Made by a program: the position numbers and the translations under genes
Shown here: positions 1-10,015 of the stretch, piece by piece
Numbering within the stretch: the stretch's first letter is position 1
Layout of the letters: each line of letters starts with the position of its first letter
Notes under the pieces: model-generated
What the model saw: only the letters and a program-made list of their open reading frames with translations
Database searches by the model: none
Told to the model about the DNA's origin: nothing
DNA from: Undaria pinnatifida
Lineage: Eukaryota > Sar > Phaeophyceae > Laminariales > Alariaceae
Assembly (NCBI GenBank): GCA_012845835.1
Contig: JABAKD010000026.1
Location: forward strand, 9,447,058-9,511,057
Direction: 5' to 3'
DNA: 64,000 nt

Positions 1-1736
1 AAGGCAGAAGTCAAGGTGACAATCGGGGGAGATAGACCACCTAGGTTGGGTGTTGATGTTGTTGCCTTCGAAGATATGCGTGAATATCTTGTTGCCTACT
101 CGAAGTATGAGCAGCAGATGCATACCACAAACCAAGATGGAGGAGACCGGGTACTCGCGAGGAGGCGAGAGCTGGTAGATTCAGCGACCCGAATGATGGT
201 GGCTGACGAGTTCTACGATGGCAAGCCCCGGGTCGACCTCTCCGAGGAGGAGCTAATGCCACGGCCCAAAAGGTTTGCTGGCATTGATATACACAAAACG
301 AATGATGAGGATTTTTGCCGCCAGATATTCCGTTTGTTGAAAATGGATGCGAGCGTGTTGGTGGATAGCAGGGTGTTCATGCAAAAACGTGCCTTGCGGA
401 AATACCGTGCTAACAGCGGGCTCACGGAGGTGGTGAGGCCCGACGGTCGGCAGTACACGCTACAGCGTGGCAAGGTGCTGGTTGAGGCAATAACGGCGGG
501 AATCGAGCCACTCGAGTGCCGCCGCAAGGTGGAAAAAAATATGCGTTTCGATCTCGTAACGCATGACCCTGACGCGTTGTTCAACATTATTGCCAAGCAG
601 CAACGGGACCAAGCTGTAGTTGAGGCCAACGATGCTGTACGCCGGGAAAGAGCAAAACAGCGTGACTTTAGGTCGATGGCTGCTGCGGGGACCAAGCCGC
701 AAGGACGTGCTGCTGACGAGCACGACTCACGCGAGAATGCCAAGGTCGCTGCTGTGAAAGCAGAGCGGAGTCATCGGTACGACAACAACGAGTGTTTCGT
801 ATGTGGCAAGCAGGGACACAAGCAGTGGGACTGTCCCCAAAGCCAGCAGGGCAAGGCGAGGAAAGGCGTCCATGGCCAGACCCACGGCCAGACCCCTGTA
901 CAGCAGCAGCAGTCCCCAAGCGGTCCCGCCCAGCATGCCCAAAGCAAGACAACCGGGATGGCCCCTGCGGCTGCCACCCCTCAGGCTAGTGCGTACAAGA
1001 CCGCCTCAAAGGCGGCGGTTACGGAGACCGAACCTGCTGCGCCTGAACCACCTAGGCAGAACGACGACGACTACGTGTACGTTCGCGTGCCGCGGGAAAG
1101 GATGGCGCCAGTGGGTTATGGGCTCACCGAGACGGTGCAGCACAAGGCGTCCCAGACCACTGGGCCACAGAATGCAGCGCCAGTTCTTCACTCCGTTCCG
1201 GTGCAACCGCCGGCAACCGCGCCGCAGCAGTCATGTGGTGGTACCAGCACCATTTCATACGCGCGTGTATCGGTCTTAGAGCCGGGGGGAAGTGGTGATA
1301 CGAGCGTGGATACGGTAGAGACCGAACCGTACTTGGAGGCCCTGACGCAGCATGTCGCAGGGCGTCTCGCGGTTCCCGGTGCTTCCGCGGCTGCTGGGGC
1401 TAAGGTGCTGATGAAGTCTGGTTCGGGCATTACAGCTATATCGGAGGAGCTGGTAGAGGCCCTGCAGGGACAGCCCGGGATGACGCAAACGGAGTTAACG
1501 CAGGCGTTCGTTGGGCATGCGCGTGTGGTGAGGTCGTTGGGCCAGGAGTGTGATATTGAGACGCAATCGTGTCCGCTCCACTTAACGATCGAAACACCAT
1601 AGGGACCAGTCCGATTAACCATGCCGTTGATCGTGCTCCCTGGGGAGGGCGATGTGGTTATCATCGGGCAGAAAACGCTGAGGGAAAAACTCGGCATCGA
1701 CGTCATGGCGCAGCTCAAAAAAAGGCCTCTGTACTG
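1..1736 (+). pseudogene. Ty3/gypsy gag and protease fragment, broken by a stop
   Basis: This is the capsid (gag) and aspartic-protease part of a Ty3/gypsy-type retrotransposon. It runs off the left edge of the window, so the true start is not seen; the first in-frame GTG at 16 is not a credible start. A CCHC zinc knuckle (CFVCGKQGHKQWDC, C260, C263, H268, C273 counted from position 16) is the nucleic-acid-binding motif of gag. A long Gln/Pro/Ala-rich linker follows. Near residue 470 the segment KSGSGITAISEELV looks like a retropepsin active-site loop, but the usual catalytic Asp before SGSG is Lys. A TAG at 1600-1602 interrupts the frame. The same frame then continues to a TGA near 1735 with a protease-like tail (LPGEGDVVIIGQKTL). 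The lost Asp and the internal stop mark a dead copy. Confidence 0.8.
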
Positions 1737-2160
1737 AAGGCACAAGGGCGTCAATATGGTGCTGGGATGGAGCTTACAGCTCGTTCTGTAGGTGAGCGCA
1801 ACGATGGTGTTGTGCTGCGAGTGGCAATGACTGTCACAGCGTTTGTGCCGGGCGGTGACGCGCCAGGCGACGTGGACGATGAGGTCGCACTGACGCTGCC
1901 GTCTCAACAACCCATGATATTCCAGCATTCCGAGGTGGAAATGCGGGATCGTGTGGGCATGTTGGAGACGGTTGTCGATAACGCTGTTGAACATGGGTCC
2001 CCGCCGGAATGTGCCAAGATGCTGCGATATATCGTTTTTCGCACGCACCTTGACGTGTTATGTCAGGCGTTGTCGGGTGACCCACATGTGCGCAAGAAGC
2101 CTGGGGCGGTCCGGTTTCATTCAGGGGCAAGGGTTGTACGGGGGAAGCCCCCACCTGAAC
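1727..2160 (+). pseudogene. Ty3/gypsy pol fragment, region just before reverse transcriptase
   Basis: After the protease stop, coding sequence continues in another frame (open from 1569 to 2210). The part from about 1727 is the meaningful one. It reads as the spacer between protease and reverse transcriptase in chromovirus-like gypsy elements: an acidic stretch, then HVDVL-type sequence (here HLDVLCQALSGDP) and a basic segment (SGARVVRGKPP) that resembles the approach to the RT domain. No RT, RNase H or integrase follows. The frame change near 1727 is a second lesion of the element. The assignment rests on resemblance to gypsy polyproteins and on the matching flanks, not on a catalytic motif. 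Confidence 0.6.
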
Positions 2161-2173
2161 GTAATCGCCTGCG

Positions 2174-2434
2174 GTGGAGTGCGGCAGAGTCGTGCCCCGA
2201 CCGCCGCTAGGTAGTGACGACGAGTTTGTCGTCAAGGTGGCCTGGGAAGGGCCGGAGGCGGAGAGCACCTGGGATCCGGTGTCGCGCATGTTTGATGGCG
2301 CGACGGCCGTGCTGCGAAAAGAGCTCAAGGCGCTGCGACTGAAGATGGATCAGAATCGGGGACTCGTAGAGCGGCATGGGTTGCGTTTTGATCATATTTT
2401 GGTTTGCGGGGGATCTCGAATTTTGAATTGCTGA
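2174..2434 (+). pseudogene. Chromodomain fragment from the end of a Ty3/gypsy integrase
   Basis: The frame contains DDEFVVKVAWEGPEAESTWD, the conserved core of a chromodomain (aromatic and acidic residues followed by the ESTW motif), then a Lys/Arg/Leu-rich helix (LRKELKALRLKMDQ). In chromoviruses this domain sits at the C-terminus of integrase and is thought to guide integration to marked chromatin. Here it follows the pre-RT segment within about 50 bp, so RT, RNase H and the integrase core have been deleted. It ends at TGA near 2432. It has no start codon of its own and is part of the same dead element, not a separate gene. Confidence 0.7.
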
Positions 2435-3220
2435 TTTTCGGTTTATCGAAAGTTTGAAATTCGAGTTTTTTTTTACTTGGAATTTCTGCGCAGGGCGCTG
2501 ATAGCACCTGACGCAGCCACAGCTGGCTGTTCATCGCCGAGGCTGTGTGTGGACAGAGCATGTCCGGGGTTGATTCTTCCGTTTTACAGGGGTGGCTATT
2601 GTGCTTGAATACACAATCCTTATGTGGTCTGGGTTTTCGGCAAGTTGCATGCGCAATTGGAGGTGTGACGCGTGGTGAGTGGTTTGCTTGAAGATGCATT
2701 GGTGATCACGCGGCTGCTGAACAACCGTTGTTCACGGCCAGTAAACGTGGTGGATCTTAGGTCGTGGTGAAACTGACCGGGATGTGTTGGACTTGACCAT
2801 TGCCCAACGTACGGACAGCCATGTTTATCAAAGCCACTCGGTCTGAGCCAACTTCTGGTTGGTAGCCCGAGATGGGCTTTTGGAGGGTGCTGTACCGCTG
2901 TGGTCGTATCATTGGGCATTTTACCTTGCATAGGATGGTTGGGTACATTGGGTCAGGGAGGTCAATTGTCATTATTGGCGTTTCTTGTGAGCTCTAGAGA
3001 TTTTGAGATACGAACGGGAAGGTCCATGGCCGATGGCATGTCACTTCCCCGTGTGATAACGAACGAACTATTGCATTGTGGACAAACGCACTCCGAGCCT
3101 ACGAGGGGAAGTCCTCGGAGCTGATACCACCGAGCCCGCGGTCGCGCGAGTCGGTACAATTGATAGTATAGGTTATTTTCCGGGCATCTCAAGTGAGCCC
3201 AAGTTCTTAACTACCAGGTT
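2435..3220. other. Non-coding, possible remnant of the gypsy 3' region
   Basis: No supported gene. The sequence directly follows the chromodomain, where untranslated sequence and an LTR would be expected, but the window does not include a left LTR for comparison, so no LTR border can be drawn. Short frames on both strands show no recognisable domain. Confidence 0.35.
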
Positions 3221-3254
3221 TAAGTGGTGGCGTCCTCTCCCTGCGTGGATGTCA

Positions 3255-3405
3255 AAAGGATGCGGTGTACGTATACGCAAGGCGAACCAGAGAGTGGTGT
3301 GTGCATCGTCAGGGTCGATGGTGGCGCCATCGGTAGCGAGGATTTGAACATAATGCGGTGTACGAACGCGCAAGGCGGACGCGAGGTGGTGTATGTGTGG
3401 CCCAA
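3255..3405. repeat. Two diverged copies of a 94-bp repeat
   Basis: A segment with ATGCGGTGTACG and GCAAGGCG occurs near 3259 and again near 3353, followed in both by GTGGTGTRTGTG. The copies have diverged by several substitutions. Confidence 0.5.
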
Positions 3406-3579
3406 GAGGGTCAAGCGCGTAGCAGGTCCGTCACTCCCCGTTTGTCCCTTTGTCCCACCCCTTTCTCCGCCATGCATACATACATACGTGTACGTGGGGT
3501 GTGCGAGCTCTCTATGGTTGATCAGCGGTTCGTGCTGTGTGCTGTAGACACGCCTCAGCCAGGCAAGGTCTACTGACCA

Positions 3580-4225
3580 GAAAGTATCTCCCCTTGGCCT
3601 GAGGGAGGCTGGTCAGCACCATTCAGATGCAAGAAAGAGAGACAGAAGTTACTGTATTAGCTCCAAAACACAACAAAACAAGCGATGTTAACTACATCCC
3701 CGAATCCCATATCATAATCCAGAAGAGGATAAATGGAAACCCCTGCTGTCTTCAGATCTAAATAACGTTCACACTCCACATCAGATCCTCAGCAGTCAAT
3801 CACCACCACGAAGATCAGCTGTCGTATCTTACCAACACTACACTCTCAGGTGTTCCACTGTCTACAATGCCCCCAAGTGCTCCACTGTCCACAGTGCCGA
3901 AGGGGTGTTGCAATGATTGCTCAGAAGGGATCCGAAATATGAAAGCGCGCAATTCTATGCATGCTACATGACGTGGTGCCCATAGTTGAGATTCGGTCGG
4001 AAAATGAAAGGGTGCGGGGCGTGAAGAGGTTCGGGCAAAGTCGGTCCGCATGGAATATTTTCCGACAGAAAGCGGTATGAGTAACGTCAAAAAGCGGTGA
4101 CGGCCGAGCTGAAAAGCCACGGTACCATGTACCGCAAGGGGTTGGCGTCAGACACCGGCACGAGGCTGAGTTGACCAATCAGCGCCGCGGATCGGGGTAA
4201 AAAATATAGGTGTATTCTGCTGTAC
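3580..4225. other. Unassigned sequence without a recognisable gene
   Basis: Only short unsupported frames are present. No repeat family listed elsewhere was recognised here. Confidence 0.4.
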
Positions 4226-4500
4226 CGCACGGTGGCGCTGAATTGTTGCGATATACCGCTTTCTGTCGCCTGCCCCCAAAAAAATGTGGGGACCGAGAGC
4301 GGACAATCAACTGAAGAAAGCAAAAAGATGAGTACACAACACGCACACACCGGTGCCTGGTACCTGGTACTTCGCATCGTAACTGGTACTGCTGTACGTT
4401 CGAACGAAAGCACAGCGCGTGAGGCACGGCACCGCACGGCGCTGCGCTGCTGAGCTTTAGCTTGGCAGAGCTGAGCGGGGAGTTCAATTTTTGCTATTCA
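4226..4500 (-). repeat. R4 repeat, partial copy
   Basis: It shares with 4830-5240, 16850-17130 and 31930-32155 the block GGACAATCAACTGAAGAAAG, then an ACACAAC run, GGTACCTGGTAC-type sequence, CTGCTGTAYGTTCGAA, and a GCAC-rich stretch ending GGCGCTGCGCTGCTGAGCT. The family is placed on the minus strand because the best copy (31.6-32.3 kb) has a hairpin tail in that orientation. Confidence 0.6.
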
Positions 4501-4790
4501 GCAATATGCCCAGTAGCAGTACCAACAAACCTGGTGGTGTCCCGAAAGGGGGAATACTAGTACCGGTACCTCGTACGATGTGATACTTCGAATGATACCT
4601 GCCATGTACGAACATAGTATTCGAAGTTCAGCAAAGCACGCCGCACAGCTCAGCACGGCGCTTCGCTGCTGAGCTATACCTGGTATGTAGCTAGGCTGAG
4701 CTAAGCTAGGGGTGCATGTATTGTTATTCAACAATGTAGTATGTAGAAGCCTGGTGTTGCAGTAGTACCGATACAAAACCGCTTCTCTCG
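4500..4790 (-). repeat. R4 repeat, flank segment
   Basis: It contains the GGCGCTTCGCTGCTGAGCTA tract followed by GGGGTGCATGTATTG and CAACAATGTAGTATG, matching 5210-5300 and 17110-17220. Read with the neighbouring copies this is a second, rearranged R4 unit. Confidence 0.5.
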
Positions 4791-4794
4791 TGCA

Positions 4795-5310
4795 AAGAAG
4801 AGTGCAACTAAAACATGCAAAGGGGGCAGGAAGAAGAGCCCCATGATTTGGTGCGACTAGCGAGTTGATAATACCAAGAGCTGCTTGTGCAGAACTAGTT
4901 ACCCTGTTGTGCTGAGTGCTGTGCCCTGCTGTGCTGTGTGTTTATTGGCTATGTCACGTTCTGATCGGCAGTACGGGTGTAATTTGCGGGAGGGGGGGAA
5001 ACATGGGCACCGAGATAGGACAATCAACTGAAGAAAGCAAAAATACGAAAGTACACAACACGTACATACCGGTACCTAGTACCTGGTACTTCGCATCATA
5101 CCTGGTACTGCTGTATGTTCGAACGAAAGCACAGCGCAGCACGACACAGCACCACACCGCACCGCAGGGCAAGGCGCGGCACCGCACGGCACCGCACGGC
5201 GCTGCGCTGCGCTGCTGAGCTACACATAGCTGGGCTTAGCTACGCTGGGGGTGCATGTATTGTGATTCAGCGATGTAGTATGCACAAACCTGGTGTTGTA
5301 GCATGATAGT
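4795..5310 (-). repeat. R4 repeat, near full-length copy
   Basis: The copy runs from the segment with GTGCAACTAAAACATGC and CCCATGATTTGGTGCGA through ATACCAAGAGCTGCTTGTG to the GCACGGCACC tract and the GGGGTGCATGTATTG tail. The ATACCAAGAGC block is a variant of the motif AATGCCAAGAG shared with the hairpin-tailed R2 elements. The GC hairpin seen in the 31.6-kb copy is not preserved at the 4795 end. Confidence 0.6.
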
Positions 5311-5317
5311 ACAGGTA

Positions 5318-5640
5318 AAAAATCGTGTTGGCAGAAACCAAAGTTGAAGGAAACAGCCAAAAAGTCACGAAACAACTGGAAAAACGAGTAAAAAAAAATA
5401 AAATACTGGACCGTTCCGCCAGTAATGCGCAGGAGGCCGCTTAGCGGCGAATTGTAGGAAGTTCAAATTAACACGCAAGAAAGGAAGAAAAAAACGCGAA
5501 AAGGTTCAAATTCGTGTTGGCAGAAACCAAATTTGAAGGAAGCAGCTGAAAAGTAAAGAAGAGACTGGAAAAATGAGCAAAAATAATAATTCTAAGGTGG
5601 AGCAAGAAATCAAATAAAAGCTGGACCGTTCCGCAAGTCA
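5318..5640. repeat. Dispersed repeat, internally duplicated; another copy at 36290-36450
   Basis: The motif CGTGTTGGCAGAAACCAAA followed by TTGAAGGAA occurs twice inside this stretch (about 5323 and 5512). GGACCGTTCCGC occurs at about 5410 and 5624. The block with TTAGCGGC, GTAGGAAGTTC and CGCGAAAAGGTTCAAA returns at 36290-36450. Confidence 0.6.
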
Positions 5641-5799
5641 TGGATAGAGGCGGTGTCCAAGTGGCTCCCCCGGAGATGCCAGGGATTCAACAACCGAGCA
5701 CTTTCAGAAGAAATACAAAAAAAAAAAGTAGGTCTTGGGTCCGTGGTTACTTTTTACATTTCATACCGGTACAAGAACCAAAGGTGGAATTTGAATCGT

Positions 5800-6290
5800 A
5801 CGCCACAGCAGCCGGTCACAATTTTCAGGCAACAGTTTCCAACTTTTTGAGACATGGCGAGGCCGAGATCGATAGAGTATTAACCATATTAGCAAACAGC
5901 ACGGAACCATGCGGGGCGGCGGGGAGCGGGGCGAGGCGCAGCCCCACCCCGCACTCCGTATTTGACCATCCACGTACACAGGTGGTAGGTGCATGGCTGG
6001 GTCACTCACGGAGACAGAAGTAATGTAATCCGGAGAGCCATCGGGCTGGGAAGAGAAGTAGAGTAGAGTTTCGAAGTGGAGTTTCGAAGTGCGGCTGTGG
6101 GGCTTTTCTTCCCCAGCCACGTGGTGACCCCAATCATGACAGATTGGAGACCACATACACTTATATCATTATTTCTCGGGGAACCAACCTGGTTCCGCCG
6201 CATCTCCTCACATGCGGTACGGTTTCACAAACCACAAATAATATCCCAATCAGGCTTTGATACAAGCACAAACCAACATTCCCCCTGCTT
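5800..6290. repeat. Dispersed repeat, copy 1 of a block also at 8572-8890 and 9405-9545
   Basis: The right part (about 5965-6285) recurs almost unchanged at 8572-8890, including ATGGCTGGGTCACTCACGG, CCCAGCCACGTGGTGACC and CAACCTGGTTCCGCCGCAT. The left part (CACAGCAGCCGGTCACA to GGCGAGGCCGAGATCGATA, then a GC-rich run) recurs at 9411-9510. The block carries short frames that are not independent genes. Confidence 0.75.
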
Positions 6291-7445
6291 GTAACACAGT
6301 CATGATAACGCCCATTCAAACCGCCAAGCAAAATTCAATACTAAAAACCAACCAATATTGTTCCCCCAAAATTAATATACTCCAAGTCCTCCATCAACCG
6401 AATTTTCAATACCGAAATCAAGATAAAAAATATCAAATTTCATCATTCAATACTCAGAAACAATCTATATTGTTCCCCCAAATTAACATACTCCCAAGCC
6501 ATCAACCGAATTTCTAATACCGAAATCAAGATAAAAATCTCAAATATCATCATTCACTGCTCAAAAACAGTCAATATTGTTCCCCCAAATTAATATGCTT
6601 CCAAACCTTCGATCAAGCAAAATTCTGGTGGAAATATAGATAATCCCGTTTTCAACATGCCCCAGGCAAAATTAAAAATAGTATAACTGTAAGTATCAAC
6701 ACAGACCCGAGTTCGATACTGACAGCACGCCATCCAGCACATAGTGAATCCTGCATCACATAGTGCCAGCACATGGTGAATCCTGCATCACATAGTGAAT
6801 CCTACATTCCTCCTGCTCGGGAAAACTATCACGATAATGTTCATCACATCCTAGATTAATGCAAACTCAAAAGGAGAATCCTCGAACTCAAACAAAGTGG
6901 AAGGGCATCGCTTTCAACTGTTATTTCGTGATCCAACGAATAAAATCAGCTAAGATATAACCCCTCCTCCACTCCGGAGTCAAGCCACATTTTGTCTAAT
7001 CAGTTTCGCTTTGGTTTGTCCATACCAAGCTCTCAACATGCGTTGGAATTACAGGACACCCTGATTAGTCTAGGACATGTGCTTCTTCAACTAACCCTGG
7101 AAGCCAGCATTCACCATACATACCTACCTACTCTACCTGTTCAAGACAAATATGTCCTTTCTCAAATTGCATTTCTCATCTAGCATCTTACCAGCAATGT
7201 ACGTCAATCAATAAAATATCAACTTCACATACCAGGTACTGCATTTTTGCATCCCAACTTCGAAAATACGTAACGCCACCATTGTAAGAGTGCCCGATTT
7301 AAGAGCACAACAGTATTATGCTTGCTAGCTACTGGGCGTGAACACACAGCAATGCCTCATATAATAGTACCGACTTTAATACCAAACCAAGAACCGAACC
7401 AAACCCCGAATCTGCAAGACCAAAAAAAATGAAAGCAATACGTGC
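6290..7445. other. AT-rich non-coding stretch with internal short repeats
   Basis: At 6300-6620 the phrases TTGTTCCCCCAAAATTAA and ATCAAGATAAAAAAT-type segments are repeated three times at about 120-130 bp. At 6720-6810 the phrase AGTGAATCCTGCATCACATA is repeated. No gene was recognised. Confidence 0.5.
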
Positions 7446-7448
7446 CTT

Positions 7449-8463
7449 TTAGAACACGTGCTCTTCCGCCAGACGATGATCTTCTCTCTCACGTAGACGC
7501 TCTCGCAGCGGACAGCGCCTTCTCCGCCGTCCATGCTTCTCCCCAGGCCCCGCGAAGAAGCCGAACCCCAATCCACCACCAAGCCTCCTTGTACTCTCCT
7601 GTTCTCCACCCTCCTGCGCCACCGTCTGAAATGTTCGCGCAAGTTGCGCGTCGCCGGCCTGACGGTACATACTGTCAATGACGGCCTGACACGATAACGT
7701 GAGTTGTGTACCCGATAAAGCTTCCCTTGGCGGCAACGATATCGGCTGTTCTCCACCGGTATCATCGTCTTCGTCAAGCCAGGCCGCTGGCTGTGATCCC
7801 TGCTGCTGCTTTTCCACCACCACCAGCTCAGCTACACGATAACGTCAGTTGTGTACCCGATAAAGCTTCCCTCGGCGGCGACGATATCGGCTGTTCTCCA
7901 CCGGTATCATCGTCTTCGTCAAGCCAGGCCGCCGGCTGTGATCCCTGCTGCTGCTTTTCCACCACCACCAGCTCAGCTACCGCCATGTTGTTCCACCATT
8001 GCTCGTCGTCTCCCACCTCTTCCCAAAAACAAACTCGCTCTTCCTCTTCCTCTTGCCCCTCAAAATTACATCGCCTTTCTTGCTCCGTGCGGTCAGAAGT
8101 CCATGCCAACGGGCACGAATACGTCCTCTGCTGTTCAGGCTGGTGCTCCAACGACCTTGCGGCGTTCTCGCTCGATGACTTCTGCATCAAATTGGTCTGG
8201 CTAGATGGTAGGGCATGGCTCTCTTTCGCCTGTGCTCCTTTCCGTTCTGCTCGTGCCTCTGTTTGTGCTCGGCTTGCCTCGGCGGCGTCTCGCTGGTCTT
8301 GCAACTCACATACTATTTCGTATGCTCGCCTTTGTATTGCGACTCCGTATTGTTGTATCGCTTCCGTTTCTGCAGCAGAGCAGGCCAGCTGGGTTTGATA
8401 GTCCCAGGTTGTGAAATTCCACTTCGGGGGCATCTCTGCTGTGTATGGCCTGCCGCAGAGCAT
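7449..8463 (-). pseudogene. Hypothetical coiled-coil protein, frame broken by a 145-bp tandem duplication
   Basis: An ATG at 8461-8463 opens a frame to 7828. It starts with a tryptophan-containing segment (PPKWNFTTWDYQTQ). A long Ala/Glu/Arg/Gln-rich stretch likely to form a coiled coil follows (about residues 35-80), then an acidic EEEEE run and an acidic DEDDD segment. The frame stops soon after the sequence GTQLTLSC. The same C-terminal segment (EKQQQGSQPAAWLDEDDD onward) is encoded again in a second frame at 7823-7449, which continues past GTQLTLSC into AVIDSMYRQAGDAQLARTF and ends at TAA 7449-7451. The 145-bp tandem repeat here is not a multiple of three and explains the switch. The family was not recognised. 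Codon-like quality over about 1 kb on one strand argues for a real gene. It is interrupted now unless an intron removes one copy. Confidence 0.55.
7689..7980. repeat. 145-bp direct tandem duplication
   Basis: ACGATAACGT at 7691 recurs at 7836, and CACCAGCTCAGCTAC at about 7821 recurs at about 7966, giving a period of 145 bp. The two copies differ at only a few positions (for example CTTGGCGGCAAC against CTCGGCGGCGAC). Confidence 0.9.
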
Positions 8464-8571
8464 TCGAGTAGTCCATGTAGCCCTCTGAAAATGCGAATGA
8501 CGTCTCCATCCTTGCGCTCACCCTGTGCACGAGATATCTGGATCGATCCTTAAATACTACTAGTATATTTG

Positions 8572-8890
8572 ACCTTCCATGTACACGGGTGGTAGGTGCA
8601 TGGCTGGGTCACTCACGGAGACAGAAGTCACATAATCCGGAGAGCCATCGGGCAGGGAAGGGAAGGAGAGTAAAGTTTCGAAGTGGAGTTTCGAAGTGCG
8701 GCTGTGGGGCTTTTCCTCCCCAGCCACGTGGTGACCCCAATCATGAGAGATTGGAGACCACATACAATTATATCATTATTTCTCGGGGAACCAACCTGGT
8801 TCCGCCGCATCTCCTCACATGCGTTACGGTTTCACAAACCACAAATAATATCCCAATCAGGCTTTGATACAAGCACAAGCCAACACTCCG
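8572..8890. repeat. Dispersed repeat, copy 2 of the 5965-6285 block
   Basis: It is nearly identical to 5965-6285 over about 320 bp and runs from the phrase TGGTAGGTGCATGGCTGGGT to ACAAGCACAARCCAACA. It is the most recent-looking duplication in the left third of the window. Confidence 0.85.
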
Positions 8891-9039
8891 CCCAGCTGAC
8901 AAACCTGCGTGTGCGCGCCAGCTGACAACACCGCGAGTGCAGGGCCCGCAAAAAGACTCTTTGACTCCTTGGGCTTGCTTAAACTACAGCACAGTAATTG
9001 CTAGCAGATTTGCACGAAGCCAACAGGAAGGAAGGGCAG

Positions 9040-9641
9040 AAGAGATGCGCGTGATGATGCGTCGTTGGTGCCGCTACGGAGTCTTTCGGTGATATTGAAC
9101 ATGGGAATATACTTCATATTTGCAAACATCACAGGGCCAGGCAGGGCGGCGGGGTGTGGGGTGGGGCGCAGCACCGCGCCCCGCCCAGCCGTCAAGCCCT
9201 CGTGTGCGTGCCTACGATGGCCTCGCCGACTCCGTACATTTATTGACTGATGAGATAGATTCAACTCGTACGAAGCCAAGTGACGTACGTGGTAGTCTAT
9301 ATGGGGAGAAACCATTGACCTAGACGGGGATTGTGCATGACCACGGGCCCGTGGTAATTTTTCACGTTTTCGTACCGGTACATACACCGAATTTGTAATT
9401 AGAAGTCGTAGCCCACAGCAGCCGGTCACACCTTTCAGGCGACAGCTTTCGAGTTTTTGAGACACGGCGAGGCCGAGATCGATACAGTAGCGGTCATGGC
9501 GGCGGCGAGCGGGGTGGGGACAAGCCCCACCCCGCGCCCCGCCCAGCTGACAAACGCGCATGTGTGTGCGTGCCAGCTGACAACACCGCGGGTGCAAGCC
9601 CAAGAAAAGTCCTCTTTGACTCCTTGGATAAATAATTCTAC

Positions 9642-9682
<41 letters not shown>

Positions 9683-10015
9683 CAGTAATAGCCTACGTTG
9701 TTCTGGGTAGATTCGCACGAAGCCAACAACGAGGGCAGAATAAGTAGATACGCATGACGATGTCGTTGGTGCCGCTACGGAGTCTTTTGGTGATATCGTA
9801 CATACGATTATACTTCACATTTCACATTTGCAAACAGCATAGAGTGGGGCTGGCCAGCGGGGCGCGGACAGCGCCCCGCCCCGCGCCCCGCCCCGCGCCC
9901 CGCTCAGCAGTCAAGCCCTTGTGTGCGTGCCTATGATGGCCTCGCCGACTTCCCACATTTATTGACGGGACATATTCTACTCGTACGAAGCCAAGTGACG
10001 TACTCTGTAGTTCAT
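9040..10015. repeat. Two tandem copies of an approximately 700-bp repeat
   Basis: The phrase CGTTGGTGCCGCTACGGAGT followed by GGTGATAT occurs near 9061 and 9764. In both, a very GC-rich run with GCCCCGCCC, then CAGTCAAGCCC/CGTCAAGCCC, GGCCTCGCCGAC and a TTTATTGAC segment follow. The block between 9405 and 9545 repeats the left part of the 5800 block. Confidence 0.7.
9640..9685. repeat. TAG/GTA trinucleotide microsatellite
   Basis: About 14 uninterrupted AGT units, then an AGCAGTAATA end. Frames crossing it read as poly-Tyr or poly-Val and are not genes. Confidence 0.95.

Noticed and set aside
2435-3580. A right LTR for the gypsy fragment
   Set aside because: Without the left LTR in the window there is nothing to compare, and no TG...CA borders with a duplication could be shown.
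9001-9729. A 242-codon minus-strand frame
   Set aside because: It contains a poly-Tyr run made by the TAG/GTA microsatellite and crosses two repeat borders.
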